64,000 nt of DNA from Siphonodentalium dalli (lineage: Eukaryota > Mollusca > Scaphopoda > Gadilida > Siphonodentaliidae), in the NCBI GenBank assembly GCA_032622095.1, contig CP136063.1:76237980-76301979 (forward strand). Direction: 5' to 3'. Shown in pieces: positions 54,824-64,000 of this stretch (its first letter is position 1; every line of letters starts with the position of its first letter). Made by a program: the position numbers and the translations under genes. The notes below the pieces were generated by a model, which saw only the letters and a program-made list of their open reading frames with translations, had not been told where the DNA came from and did no database searches.

Positions 54824-55208
54824 AAGCGACACCAATTTTTAAGTCTGGTTTACGATAATGTGGGGAGAAAAAAAGTAGATGCAGGAGGGAAAACAATAAA
54901 AATAAAAAAGATTGTCCCCCCAATTTATATCAAGTAAATCGTGGAATTTTACATAAATTTTACAAAAATTGTGAAAAAATGTTTTTGAATGAAATTCTGT
55001 TCAAACCAAACAAGACATATCTTGTCATGAAATACATGAAAATATGGATCTGTAAATGATCATAAGCAGAACCGGATGCGACAGCACATGAAAATCAGTA
55101 TGCGTGTAAAATATTTTGGGACAAAAAAATAAAAAAAAAATTCATGAAATGGAAAAAAAGTTGTAGGAGGTGTTCGTAAACCAGACTTAAAAATTGGTGT
55201 CGCCTTAG
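54824..55208. mobile_element. TIR element I, copy 1
   Basis: The inverted ends GCGACACCAATTTTTAAGTC and GACTTAAAAATTGGTGTCGC continue into TGGTTTACGA on both sides (about 33 bp). The interior contains CATGAAATACATGAAAATAT and runs of A. A second copy in inverse orientation is at 63322-63714. Confidence 0.85.
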
Positions 55209-55413
55209 GCTCATGTTAACACAGGTTCACATATTCTCAAATAATTGTCTCCCTCAACCATACTAGTATTTATATTTGATAGAACCTCAGTGAGACCATG
55301 TTGAAAATTACCATCAATGCAGTTCCAGTGTTGACGCAACGCGATCATGTTACTTCAAACCAGTTGCAATGTTCCTTAGCATGGTAATTCGTGAAAATAA
55401 ATGTCAATGCAAC

Positions 55414-55735
55414 TTACTCTCAGGCTCCAAATAAAAGTGCAGGCCAAAATAATAGTGCAGAGGGTGAAATTCCATTGAAAGTTAATAAAAGTACAGACCC
55501 AAATTATAGTGCAGGGGTAACTCTGAGCAAAACATCAACTGTGGTTAACCAAATAATTTTTATAGCCGGTTCAAGTATACGAGTCAACATGTGTAGTACA
55601 GGTACATGTATGTATCATGTGGTGTTATTTTGGTTTGCCACATACTTGAATATGTACTCTTGAGTGCCTAATGTACGATTATTAAAATCGAGGTAAAATT
55701 CCCACCTGTACGATCGTTATTTGGTCCTGTACATT
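55414..55735. repeat. AATAATAGTGCAG-type repeat cluster
   Basis: Recurring words CCAAATAAAAGTGCAGG, CCAAAATAATAGTGCAGAGG and TTAATAAAAGTACAGACCC, later AGTGCCTAATGTACGATTAT. The same family, often inverted, appears at 38530-38715, 39470-39560, 41770-41830 and 57165-57510. The 90-codon ORF here is a by-product. Confidence 0.6.
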
Positions 55736-55786
55736 TATTAAATTAACCAAAAGAAATAATTCACCAATCTTAAATTGTGTTATTCA

Positions 55787-55957
55787 TATAAGAAATGAAC
55801 GGCGGTTTCAATGTGGTCATGGGATTTTGACCGCGAGAAAAATTCATCAAACTGCATGAACCCCGAAGGGGTTCATGCGAGTTTACTGATTTTTTATCGC
55901 GGTCAAAACCCATGACCACGTTGAATCCGCCGTTTATTATTTATATTTATATACTTA
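55787..55957. mobile_element. Palindromic MITE G, copy 1
   Basis: Left arm AACGGCGGTTTCAATG, GGTCATGG, TTTTGACCGCG; right arm its inverse, CGCGGTCAAAACCCATGACC then CGTTGAATCCGCCGTT. At the centre is CATGAACCCCGAAGGGGTTCATG as a further perfect hairpin of 23 bases. Confidence 0.85.
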
Positions 55958-55959
55958 CG

Positions 55960-56170
55960 CTCTTTAAAACACTTCTCCAAATATGTCCGTTATTTCGTCA
56001 AAAAACCTTTTTCAAATATCTCCGTTATTTCGTTTATTAAAATAATTTCCTATTTCGCTCTATATTTCGCCCTATATCGCTGTATTTTCCTATTTCGATT
56101 TTTCGTGCTATTTCGCTGTATTTTCATATTTCGCCTTTTCGTTGTATTTCATATTTCGATAATTCGCTAT
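55960..56170. repeat. Degenerate TATTTCG repeats
   Basis: About fifteen words of TATTTCG with spacers of 5-15 bases (CTATTTCGCTGTATTTTC and similar), a decayed simple repeat between the two G elements. Confidence 0.6.
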
Positions 56171-56317
56171 ATTTGAAATATTATGGGATTATATGATAAC
56201 CAACATTCTGATAGCCAATCGAACATCTCGTGCCACCCGTGCTCGCGATTAGATGCCACTAGCCATCCAATCGTGAACCTCGGATTACATATTGTTTGCT
56301 ATCAAATCCTTGGCTCA

Positions 56318-56513
56318 AGATACTCTAGCAGTCGGTAATGTCCGACAACCTCCGGTGATTTCCGGGACCAATGTGTTCATAAACCTATGAACGACATTGA
56401 AAGTGACGTCACGTTACGTTCATTGGTTTATGAACGCATTGAATAAGGGGGCGTGTCTACCGGCGTAACGCTATGGGGAAATCGGAGGAGATATCAGGTG
56501 TATGTAAATATAT
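56318..56513 (+). repeat. Direct repeat H, copy 1
   Basis: Contains AGCAGTCGGTAAT, TCCGGTGATTTCCGGGACC, AATGTG-TCATAAACCTATGA, AAGTGACGTCACGTTACGTT and ATCAGGTGTATGT. Repeated at 56846-57040 at high identity; the second copy lacks CCGG near GTGTCTACC. Holds the perfect palindrome GTGACGTCAC. Confidence 0.85.
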
Positions 56514-56683
56514 AAGAAATGAACGGCGGTTTCAATGCGGTCATGGGGTTTTGACCGCGAGAAAAAATCAGCAAACTGCATGAACCCCAAAGGGGTTCAT
56601 GCGGAGTTTGCTGATTTTTTTAACGCGGTCAAAACCCATGACCACGTTGAATCCGCCGTTTATTATTTATATTTATATACTTA
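56511..56683. mobile_element. Palindromic MITE G, copy 2
   Basis: Same design as copy 1 (55787-55957), with a few substitutions, for instance CCCCAAAGGGG at the centre. It starts directly at the end of H copy 1. Confidence 0.85.
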
Positions 56684-56845
56684 AATTCATTATAAACTAG
56701 GATTGTATGTCTTTCCCACTATTTATTCATCTATTTAAACGAACGCATGGAGTTCAGTTCAGACAGTTCGAATCCTTGTTTTTGGAAAACCAAACACTGA
56801 TTGAAGACCGAAAAAAAATTCTTGCCAAATCCGGACCTACTAGTA

Positions 56846-57040
56846 CTAGATACTCAAGCAGTCGGTAATTTCCGACAATTCCCGGTGATTTCCGGGACCA
56901 ATGTGTACATAAACCTATGAACGACACTGGAAGTGACGTCACGTTACGTTCATAGGTTTATGAACGCATTGAATAAGGGGTGTGTCTACCATAACGCTAT
57001 GGGGAAATCGGAAGAGATATCAGGTGTATGTCAATATAGA
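56846..57040 (+). repeat. Direct repeat H, copy 2
   Basis: Second copy of 56318-56513. The order G1-H1-G2-H2 suggests a duplicated G-H block followed by separate rearrangement. Confidence 0.85.
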
Positions 57041-57164
57041 TAAATGAACTCTGTTTGTTGACAGTGATCAGCACACTGTACATGTAGATTCACAGACCTG
57101 GCTATCCATCGAAACTATTTCTGTCACATGGCATCAGTAAACCAGTCAGATGGTGCGTTTTGTT

Positions 57165-57510
57165 GGGATGTATGGTACTAATATTTCCAGTCTGTACGTT
57201 TATTCCGCCCTGTACTCACTGCTGTACTAATCTATTATTCAGTTATGCGACATTTTCCAACCTGTACTATTATTCCACCCTGTACTTTTATAGGCACTCA
57301 AGAGTACATGCAAAAGTAAAGCCCATCATTTTTACATCCGAATCATATAGAAATCTTGAATTTGTGCTGATTTAAATTTTCATAGCTTCAAAATATTAAT
57401 AAACGTGCAGACCCAAATAAGCACTGTGCAGGGGGGGGGGGTGATTTCCCAAGAAAAATAATAAACGTGCATGCAGCTGGTGCATGCATGTTTATTTGGA
57501 GCCCAAGAGT
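57165..57510. repeat. AATAATAGTGCAG-type repeat cluster, second locus
   Basis: Contains CTGTACTATTATTCCACCCT and ACTTTTATAGGCACTCAAGA, then AAACGTGCAGACCCAAATAA, an 11-G run (57431-57441) and TTTATTTGGAGCCCAAGAGT. An inverted relative of 55414-55735. Confidence 0.6.
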
Positions 57511-58590
57511 AAAGAGGTGTAGGTGAATGTTACATGTAAGTTGTTATTAACGAAATGGAACGATGCCTTTAATAGGTTCCACCAGCAATAAGTCGCGACT
57601 TCTTTATATTGGCCTGACAGATTGGTTTTTGTTGGCGTCATGCCTGTCGGCCATTATGATGGCCACATATATTGTCATATAACAGCGATTTACGATCTGT
57701 CTTGTTGGCTCATAATATAAATTAAGAAATTGGCCTTGTGTTCGTTCCTTGCGTAAATTTTTTTTTTTAGTACAAACGTCCTTATTGATTGTGTCCCTCG
57801 ACTCCTCATGTAGTTGGTCAAGTAACTTACATGTATGTACAGAGCACTCACAAATTTCTTAGAAAAGCGACCACATGTTCGAATCTACTTTGCGATTTTG
57901 GAGCAACGCATTTGTAAATGCGTTCATATTTTAACACATTTACCTTGATTTATTCACAAACAAATGTCTTGATGCAGGCCTTAAAATCCATCAGATTTTT
58001 TGCAATAATCAAAATGTTAGTGTTTCACTTTCTACAGGGAATCAAGACTTTTTACTAGAATCAAAATGAGAATCATGATTCTCAGATTCTGATTATAAAA
58101 CAATTAATGTCAACAGTGTTTATTTATGTTTATTCCATTTTGAATAGAAAATACATCATGAATGTCCGATTCCGAACATGTACACCAGGAGTGGGAAAAT
58201 AACACAGAATTATTCAGATGTGAATTTAAATTAAACAAAATTAAAACTAAAATTGCAAAATACACTATCGTATCGTTATTTGGGTGTTCATACTAGTATA
58301 CTTTTTCGGCGCAATGATCGGTAATTTCAATGCGACTGCGATTATTCCCAATGCAGTGCATTTAATTTAAATGCTGTCGTTAAGGCATTTACAAAGTGGC
58401 GTGACACAATGCACCCTCAATGCATTTTAAATGCAACAACCGCATTTCATTGATCCACGTTGTAAAGGACATTTATTTTTAGAATATGTGTATATAACCA
58501 CATGAATAAAGAACAAATCAACTGTTTTTATTACTTTGTAAACCTCTGATGTTTCCCATACAGTATACATTTGTATATTATAAACCATGT
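57511..58590. other. Intergenic stretch, nothing recognised
   Basis: AT-rich, no gene. A short word (AATGCATTTAAATG and variants) recurs around 58360-58440. Confidence 0.4.
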
Positions 58591-58811
58591 TACAGTAATT
58601 CTAGAGCTATTTAATCGACTCCTTAACTACAGCAGAATTATGGGTAACTTTTCAGGATGTAGTCCGAAATATGGCTTGTTGCCATTCATCTGAAAGCTCT
58701 CACCGAGAGCTTTCCGATGAATGGCATCAACCCATATTTCCGACTAAATCCTGAAAAGTTACCCATAATTCTGCTGTAGTTAAGGAGTCGATTAATTAGA
58801 GCATTACTGTA
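58591..58811. mobile_element. Fold-back MITE F, complete copy (TA target)
   Basis: Flanked by TA (58591-58592 and 58810-58811). Left CAGTAATTCTAGAGC and right GCATTACTG inverse. Long arms pair almost perfectly: TCGACTCCTTAACTACAGCA, GAATTATGGGTAACTTTTCA and GAAAGCTCTCACCGAGAGCT at the centre. A TA target and CAGT ends fit Tc1/mariner. Diverged copies at 39099, 48890 and 60984. Confidence 0.85.
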
Positions 58812-59560
58812 TATCCTCTATAACTGTTTATTCAACATCACGTGCTGCAATCCATAAATGTGGTTCAGATTTCGATGTCCGGTTCAACATTATTATCATA
58901 TGGTTCGGTAGCAGAAATACGCAGTTTGGAATGTTATACCGTACAAGTTTTACGAGTTGCTCTTGCTCAAGAATGGATAAATTTATAAACCTGATTTTTG
59001 GCGCATTAGTTAGAATTATATTTTTGCACAAGAACACACCACAAATATCGAACTGGACATCAAAAGCAGAACCGGATTGTATCGATTGCATAAACATAAG
59101 TTGGTCACTGACCGACATTTGCTATTGCAGAAGAAAATAAAAAAAATCTCTGGTGTGGTTTATAGGACTATGCAATGCCGACTTAAAAATAAAAATTCAC
59201 ATAAACATCGCATGAAGCGGTCTAACCACAAACTCGAGTATTCGGTAATTCCAAATGTATGAACTATCACCATGATATCCCGGTATATCATTGTCAGGAC
59301 TGTTTGTACAAAAGGTTGTTATTCTACTATGCATAATTTTGCTATATCATTGTACTCGGACTGTATTGCAATGTAATATATCAGTACATGTACCTGTATA
59401 CTGTGTGCACATTATATACATGTAGGCCTACTTTCACTTTAGTATGTGTCATAAAAGACTCATTTTGTTAAATTGAAAAAAACATGTGTGAAAACAGAGA
59501 GAATACATGTACATGTGCCGGCACCATATACCTCTTTGTGTGCTGTACTACCGGTACTAT
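58812..59560. other. Intergenic stretch, chance ORFs only
   Basis: Opposed ORFs of 60-96 codons at 58828-59262 have no motif or splice support. Frequent ACATGTACATGT words near 59380 and 59505. Confidence 0.35.
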
Positions 59561-59562
59561 TT

Positions 59563-59707
59563 AATAAATAGAGCATGGCTTGGAGTGAAATACGCCGATA
59601 TAGTGCATAGTGAGGTTGTGTAGTTCACGACGCGAAGCGGAGTGAACTACACAACTGCACTATGCACTATATCGGCGTATTTCACGACAAGTCATGCTCT
59701 AATTATT
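59563..59707. repeat. Long hairpin
   Basis: Arms of about 60 bp: AGAGCATGRCTTG, GTGAAATACGCCGATATAGT, GCATAGTG and GTTGTGTAGTTCAC pair with their inverses around a centre GACGCGAAGCGGA at about 59630-59642. Likely a small palindromic MITE. Confidence 0.85.
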
Positions 59708-59749
59708 ATATTGTATCGAACAAATGCAGAAATTATAAAACTCATAAAT

Positions 59750-59932
59750 AATTTACTGAATGTAAGTCTCTTAAAACCTCATTATAATTTACTGAATGTA
59801 AGTCTCTCTAAACCTCATTTACTGAATGTAAGTCTCTCTAAACATCATTATAATTTACTGAATGTAAGTCTCTTAAAACCTCATTATAATTTACTGAATG
59901 TAAGTCTCTCTAAACCTCATTATAATTTACCT
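59750..59932 (+). repeat. 36-bp minisatellite, five units
   Basis: Unit with TTTACTGAATGTAAGTCTCT followed by CTAAACCTCATTATAA. The third unit boundary has lost about 7 bases. Units alternate between TTAAAACC and CTAAACC, except that the middle one reads CTAAACATC. Confidence 0.9.
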
Positions 59933-59939
59933 TTGTAAT

Positions 59940-60983
59940 TTTGATTTAGCAGTAGGAAACTACTATTTTCAACTTTTACTAAGTTCAGACAATTGATGTT
60001 CGCCTTACTGAAGCTTTAATTTGGATCAGCGGCGAAATAACAAGTAGTTTCAGAACAAAGTTTGATGTAGTGTTCGTTACTATTTTTAGTAGTCAAAACT
60101 ACATATGCATAGTGCACGATGGGAGAGACTTGAAGGCGTAGTATACAACTACGACTACTAGAGTCGAGTAGCCAACCAATCGGAAAGCTTGATTTCAATA
60201 ACAAAGTCACGTGAGATACAATATTCATGTACATGTACTACACTACAATAAGAGAAATTTTAATTGATTCTGCTGCCCTTGTGGCTTGTGCCACAGGCCT
60301 CAAACACGCCAAACAAGTATCTGTAGCCAGGCCCACCAGTACCAGGCTACTAGTAAATGAAGTACTGATGGTGTCACATCATTAATCGAGCCCAATCTTA
60401 GTTATACTAGTCTCTTGTGTAGTTTGGGTTACTATTAATAAGATATTTAATGAATGTTTGGAATGTATGGTAGAATTCTTACCTGGATCAACATATGCCA
60501 TGCACAACGCTGGTCATCATATCATCACCGCTGTTGGCAGTAAACCCCGGCGGGCATCAGTAAACCGCTCATCGGGCTATAACAGTTAGAGTTTTCCATA
60601 CCAGGGCTAATCTAATCAGTTAAAATTAGTCAATTTAGAGGGAATACCAACCAGTGGAAGACGTACATTTATATTCAGATATCGGTTTTCGAGAAAAACC
60701 CCATCTTAGTCGAGCGGACTTAGAATATCGGGGTAAACTTAAATTTCATTCAGCAACACTTTCACGGCAGAATATAAAAATAGTACATTATAATCACTTA
60801 CAGTACATGTACATGTAGCCCAGGTGCAGTGCTAGCCTATATTATATACTACCAAAACTTTTGGTCAGTTTCTCGATGCCTGACACTTGTAAACGCTTGA
60901 ACCGGTATATAGTACATGTACGTGAATTAAAGATCTTATTAGTGACACAACACTTCACAAGAGGCTAGACATACATTTGTAAC
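59940..60983. other. Intergenic stretch, nothing convincing
   Basis: No gene or clear repeat. Many TACATGTA words. A small imperfect hairpin around TAGTAGTCAAAACTAC lies near 60090-60160. Confidence 0.35.
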
Positions 60984-61149
60984 TACAGTAATGCTCTAAT
61001 TAATCGACTCCTTAACCACAGCAGAATTACGGGTAACTCGGGGAGAGCTTTACGATGAATGGCAACAAGCCATATATCCGACTAAATCCTGAAAAGTTAC
61101 ACATAATTCTTCTGTGGTTAAGGGGTCGATTTCTTAGGGCACTACTGTA
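60984..61149. mobile_element. Fold-back MITE F, internally deleted copy
   Basis: TA at both ends, CAGTAATGCTCTAATTAATC on the left and AGGGCACTACTG on the right. It has lost most of the left inner arm compared with 58591-58811 (GGTAACTCGGGGAGAGCTTT joins outer arm directly to centre). Confidence 0.8.
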
Positions 61150-62361
61150 TCTGTTTTAGTGCACATCAAATTTATTTGTTGTCTTTCCTCTTGTAATTTG
61201 TCTTTGGTTGTGTTCGCCATTTCGATGGACAACTACATGTACTGACATCAAATGACTGAAATGAGTCAAACTTTAGCAGTGCAGCCAATTATATAGATAA
61301 ACAGAATTAAATAGCATCCAAATTCCAAATGAGCATAAATGATAAAACAAACTTTATTGAGCACACTTTTAATACTAGTAATTACAGCTACAATGAAAGC
61401 ACCTAATAAAAATTCTAAGTTTGGTAAAACTGTCTGTATACAAAGTTTATCTGACCGTGATGAATAAAACCTATAAATGGGATCATATACATGTATGTTA
61501 GATATCATTACATGATTATTTGAAAACACATATCCGTATGGAAAACAAACTATTTTACCACTGGCCAAGTGGTCCTGCTAATATGCTATGATGCTGTTGA
61601 TCCTGCTGAATTGCTATGATGCGGGCAGTGCAATTCATAGAAATTAAGCAGGACCCAACCGCACCATAGCACATTAGCAGGAACACTTGAACAGGGGTAT
61701 ATTTACAGTGTCAAATCGAATGGGCATCTTTTAACAATATTTTTGAACAATTTCCTGAAGTGTTCGAAAATTGAGAACTGAATTTATATTTTTTTTTATG
61801 AGGTTTCGATTGAAAAATTTCTAACTTAGCTCATCAGGATTAACAGACTACCAGTATGTTTGGTATATTTTTCTGTAATCGACACCTGCTGAGGTGGGGA
61901 AATATCATCCATTGTCGCACAGCTATATTCTCTTTCCCAACAAAGTCCATAGAACATACATGTAAAATTACAGCTATGCTTTAATTAATCAACTCGCCTT
62001 ATAAAGGTTGACCACCGGGTATTACTGCAGTATTCATGCGTGTTCATGCGATCAACCGCAGTCAGTTATACCGCCGCAGAATGTGGTCCACCTCACATTT
62101 GCAGTTAGGCTGTATTTTTCATGCGATGATTATATGAATTTTGTTTTAAAGTTGACATTGTAACCACACCAGAAATTTTGTTTATTGTTTCAATATGTCT
62201 AGATAGAATTCAGAATTTTTGTGGTAAAAACAATTAACTTGGTTATCACAGTTAACACATATTACTGTGGTAAGATTACCAGCGGATACCGCATGTCAAC
62301 AGGGACTGCATGCTCTAATTAATTATCAGGTCTAAAATGTTTATATTGGATACAGTTCATT
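61150..62361. other. Intergenic stretch with one short inverted repeat
   Basis: 61570-61700 contains GGTCCTGCTAATATGCTATG paired imperfectly with CATAGCACATTAGCAGGA and a further inner pair around GCTGAATTGCTATGATGC. No gene seen. Confidence 0.45.
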
Positions 62362-63294
62362 TTAAAGGTACTCAATCCGGTTCGATGATCCCCATATAAT
62401 CAGATTCCAACAACAACAACATCATACATTTGTATTTAGAAAGGCTGCTTCAGTTACGGTATCAGAATTGATTAATTGCCCTAAAATAATGCTAACCACT
62501 GTCAACTAAAGTATACAATTGCCTGACATATGTTATTTATCAACATGTTGTTCTACAAAATTTGGCCTTATTATCAACAGAAAGCCTCTTGATTTTAGAG
62601 TTATCCATCTTCATCTGAAATTTGGTCCGAGACCGTGGGACTATTAATTCTTGATCGTGAAAAATAGTATATTTCAAAAATTGATATCTAATAACTCTGA
62701 GCTTTGATAGGTGGGTTCCTCGACTCGTACCAAATATCTTTTACCCCCAAGTCCAAATAAATAGTAATGTGCGAGCGTTAATTCAGGGGGCCCTTAATCG
62801 GATTATGCATCTTTAAATTCAAATACAGTTTAAAGATGCATAATCCGATTAAGTGCCCCTCATTTACTATTTACATGTATATGGAATCGGGGGGGGGTAA
62901 AAAATATTTTAATCAAGTCGAGGGACCCAACTACATGTATCAAAGCTCAGAGTTTTTAGAAATCGATTTTTGAAATTTTAATATTTATCACCATCGATAC
63001 TTAATAGTGGCCCGGAAAAATTTGACGAGCCGACGGTCTCAGACCAAATTGCGGATGAAGATGGATAACTCTAAAATGAAGAGGCTTTGTGTTGATAATA
63101 AGGCCAAACTTCGTCGAACAGCATGTTGATAAATATAACGTATCAGGCAATTTTATACTATACATGTAGTTGACAGTGGTTAGCATTATTTTTGAGCAAT
63201 TAATCGATTCTGATAACTGAAGCAGCATTTCTAAAAAAATTGTTGTTGGAATCTAATTATATGGGGACCATCGAATCTGATTGAACACCTTTAA
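62362..63294. mobile_element. 933-bp TTAA fold-back element
   Basis: TTAA at 62362 and 63291. Left TTAAAGGTACTCAATCCGGT, right inverse TTAAAGGTGTTCAATCAGAT. The arms pair through their whole length, including TCAACATGTTGTTCTACAAA against CGAACAGCATGTTGATAAA and CTTAATCGGATTATGCATCT against its inverse near the centre (62835). The TTAAAGGT terminus resembles MITE A and the words in the 42-44 kb array. ORFs on both strands are by-products. Confidence 0.85.
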
Positions 63295-63321
63295 TAGTTA
63301 GCTATATGAGTTATATACACA

Positions 63322-63714
63322 TAAGGCGACACCAATTTTTAAGTCCGGTTTACGAACACCTCCTACAACTTTTTTTCCATTTCATGAAAAAAAAAAAAAC
63401 TTTTTTGTCCCAAAAACATTTAAACGCGTACTGATTTTCATGTGCTGTCGCATCCGGTTCTGCTTATGATCATTTGCAGATCCATATTTTCATGTATTTC
63501 ATGACAAGAAATGTCTTGTTTGGTTCAGAATTTCATTGGAAATTTTTTTTTTCACAATTTTTGTAAAATTTATGTAAAATTTCAAGATTTACTTGATATA
63601 AATTGGGGGGGACAATTTTTTGGATTTTTATTTTTTTCCCTCCTGCATCTACTTTTTTTCTCCCCACAACAGCCCACATGTTCGTAAACCAGACTTAAAA
63701 TTGGTGTCGCCTAA
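63322..63714. mobile_element. TIR element I, copy 2 (TAA target)
   Basis: TAA at 63322-63324 and 63712-63714. The ends GGCGACACCAATTTTTAAGT and ACTTAAAATTGGTGTCGCC are inverse, continuing to TTCGTAAACC. The interior is inverse to copy 1 at 54824-55208. A 3-bp TAA target is compatible with PIF/Harbinger. Confidence 0.85.
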
Positions 63715-63739
63715 TAGACATTTAAACTTTGAAAATTGT

Positions 63740-64000
63740 AGGTTTCCGGGTGATAACTTCAGTTTGTGTGATCATATCTGAACCAAATGTGGTATGTAAG
63801 TTTATCAGACGATTCAGACCAAAATACAGGTCAAGTTCGAATATGGGTGTGCTCCGCCCATTTTTGCGAGAGTTATGGCCCTTTTTCGACTTAGAATTGT
63901 GTTAATTTCTGGTTTCCGCATCATAATTTTAGTTTGTGTGATCAAATCTGAATCAAATTTGGTATGATAGTTTATTATCCACCATTTCATGGGACACTGG
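63740..64000 (+). repeat. Tandem repeat with about 180-bp period, cut by the window end
   Basis: GTTTCCGGGTGATAACTTCA, GTTTGTGTGATCATATCTGA and TTTGGTATG words near 63742 recur near 63921. The part CCGCCCATTTTTGC and GAGTTATGGCCC matches the inverted fragment at 3040-3200. Confidence 0.7.

Noticed and set aside
58828-59262. Opposed ORFs of 60-96 codons
   Set aside because: Antisense overlap, no motif and no splice sites; judged chance.
59380-61230. TACATGTACATG words as a regulatory code
   Set aside because: Such words are widespread in genomes of marine invertebrates and here show no fixed spacing or position.

Overview
The window looks like nuclear DNA of a marine invertebrate, most likely a mollusc or another lophotrochozoan. 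The reasons are AT-rich sequence, long introns with GT-AG borders, a secreted PAN/EGF/C-type-lectin-like gene, CR1/Jockey-type non-LTR retrotransposon debris, dense TTAA- and TA-flanked MITEs, minisatellites and frequent TACATGTA-type words. There are no operons, Shine-Dalgarno sites or long uninterrupted bacterial genes. The exact taxon cannot be named from sequence alone.

Region 0.6-24 kb. One convincing host gene lies here on the + strand. It has four exons (2698-3000, 9751-9841, 20000-20188, 23845-24059) whose splice phases (0, 1, 1) join into an uninterrupted 265-residue protein: signal peptide, PAN/apple-like module, short EGF-like module and C-type-lectin-like domain ending in TGA. Its introns are full of mobile DNA: a TTAA MITE (family A), a 430-bp direct duplication, palindromic MITEs, and in intron 2 an 8.3-kb fold-back structure (10254-18593). 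The fold-back arms carry decayed copies of a cysteine-rich protein gene. A 5'-truncated LINE with a 24-bp target-site duplication sits in its loop.

Region 24-32 kb. This is downstream of the gene: a long-TIR MITE, a TTG microsatellite, family A copies, a 45-bp minisatellite with a 3-unit higher-order repeat, a 15-bp-motif array with an inverted counterpart, a hAT-type MITE with a perfect 8-bp target-site duplication, and an A/B MITE pair sharing one TTAA.

Region 32-45 kb. A degenerate CR1-like LINE on the - strand (endonuclease, RT and C-terminal zinc-knuckle-like motif) is interrupted by a family A MITE. It is followed by a degenerate satellite, a roughly 4.4-kb candidate DNA element bordered by inverted termini and arrays of GAACAC palindromes, and a 2.37-kb inverted array dense in GGATCC and TTTAAAGGTA motifs.

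Region 45-64 kb. Further solo LINE 3' ends, an A/B MITE composite, a second and much larger 45-bp satellite (50.9-53.3 kb, about 51 units), paired palindromic MITEs, mariner-like fold-back MITEs, a 36-bp minisatellite, a 933-bp TTAA fold-back element and a TIR element found in two copies. I see no convincing host exon after 24.06 kb; a few possible exons are listed at low confidence.
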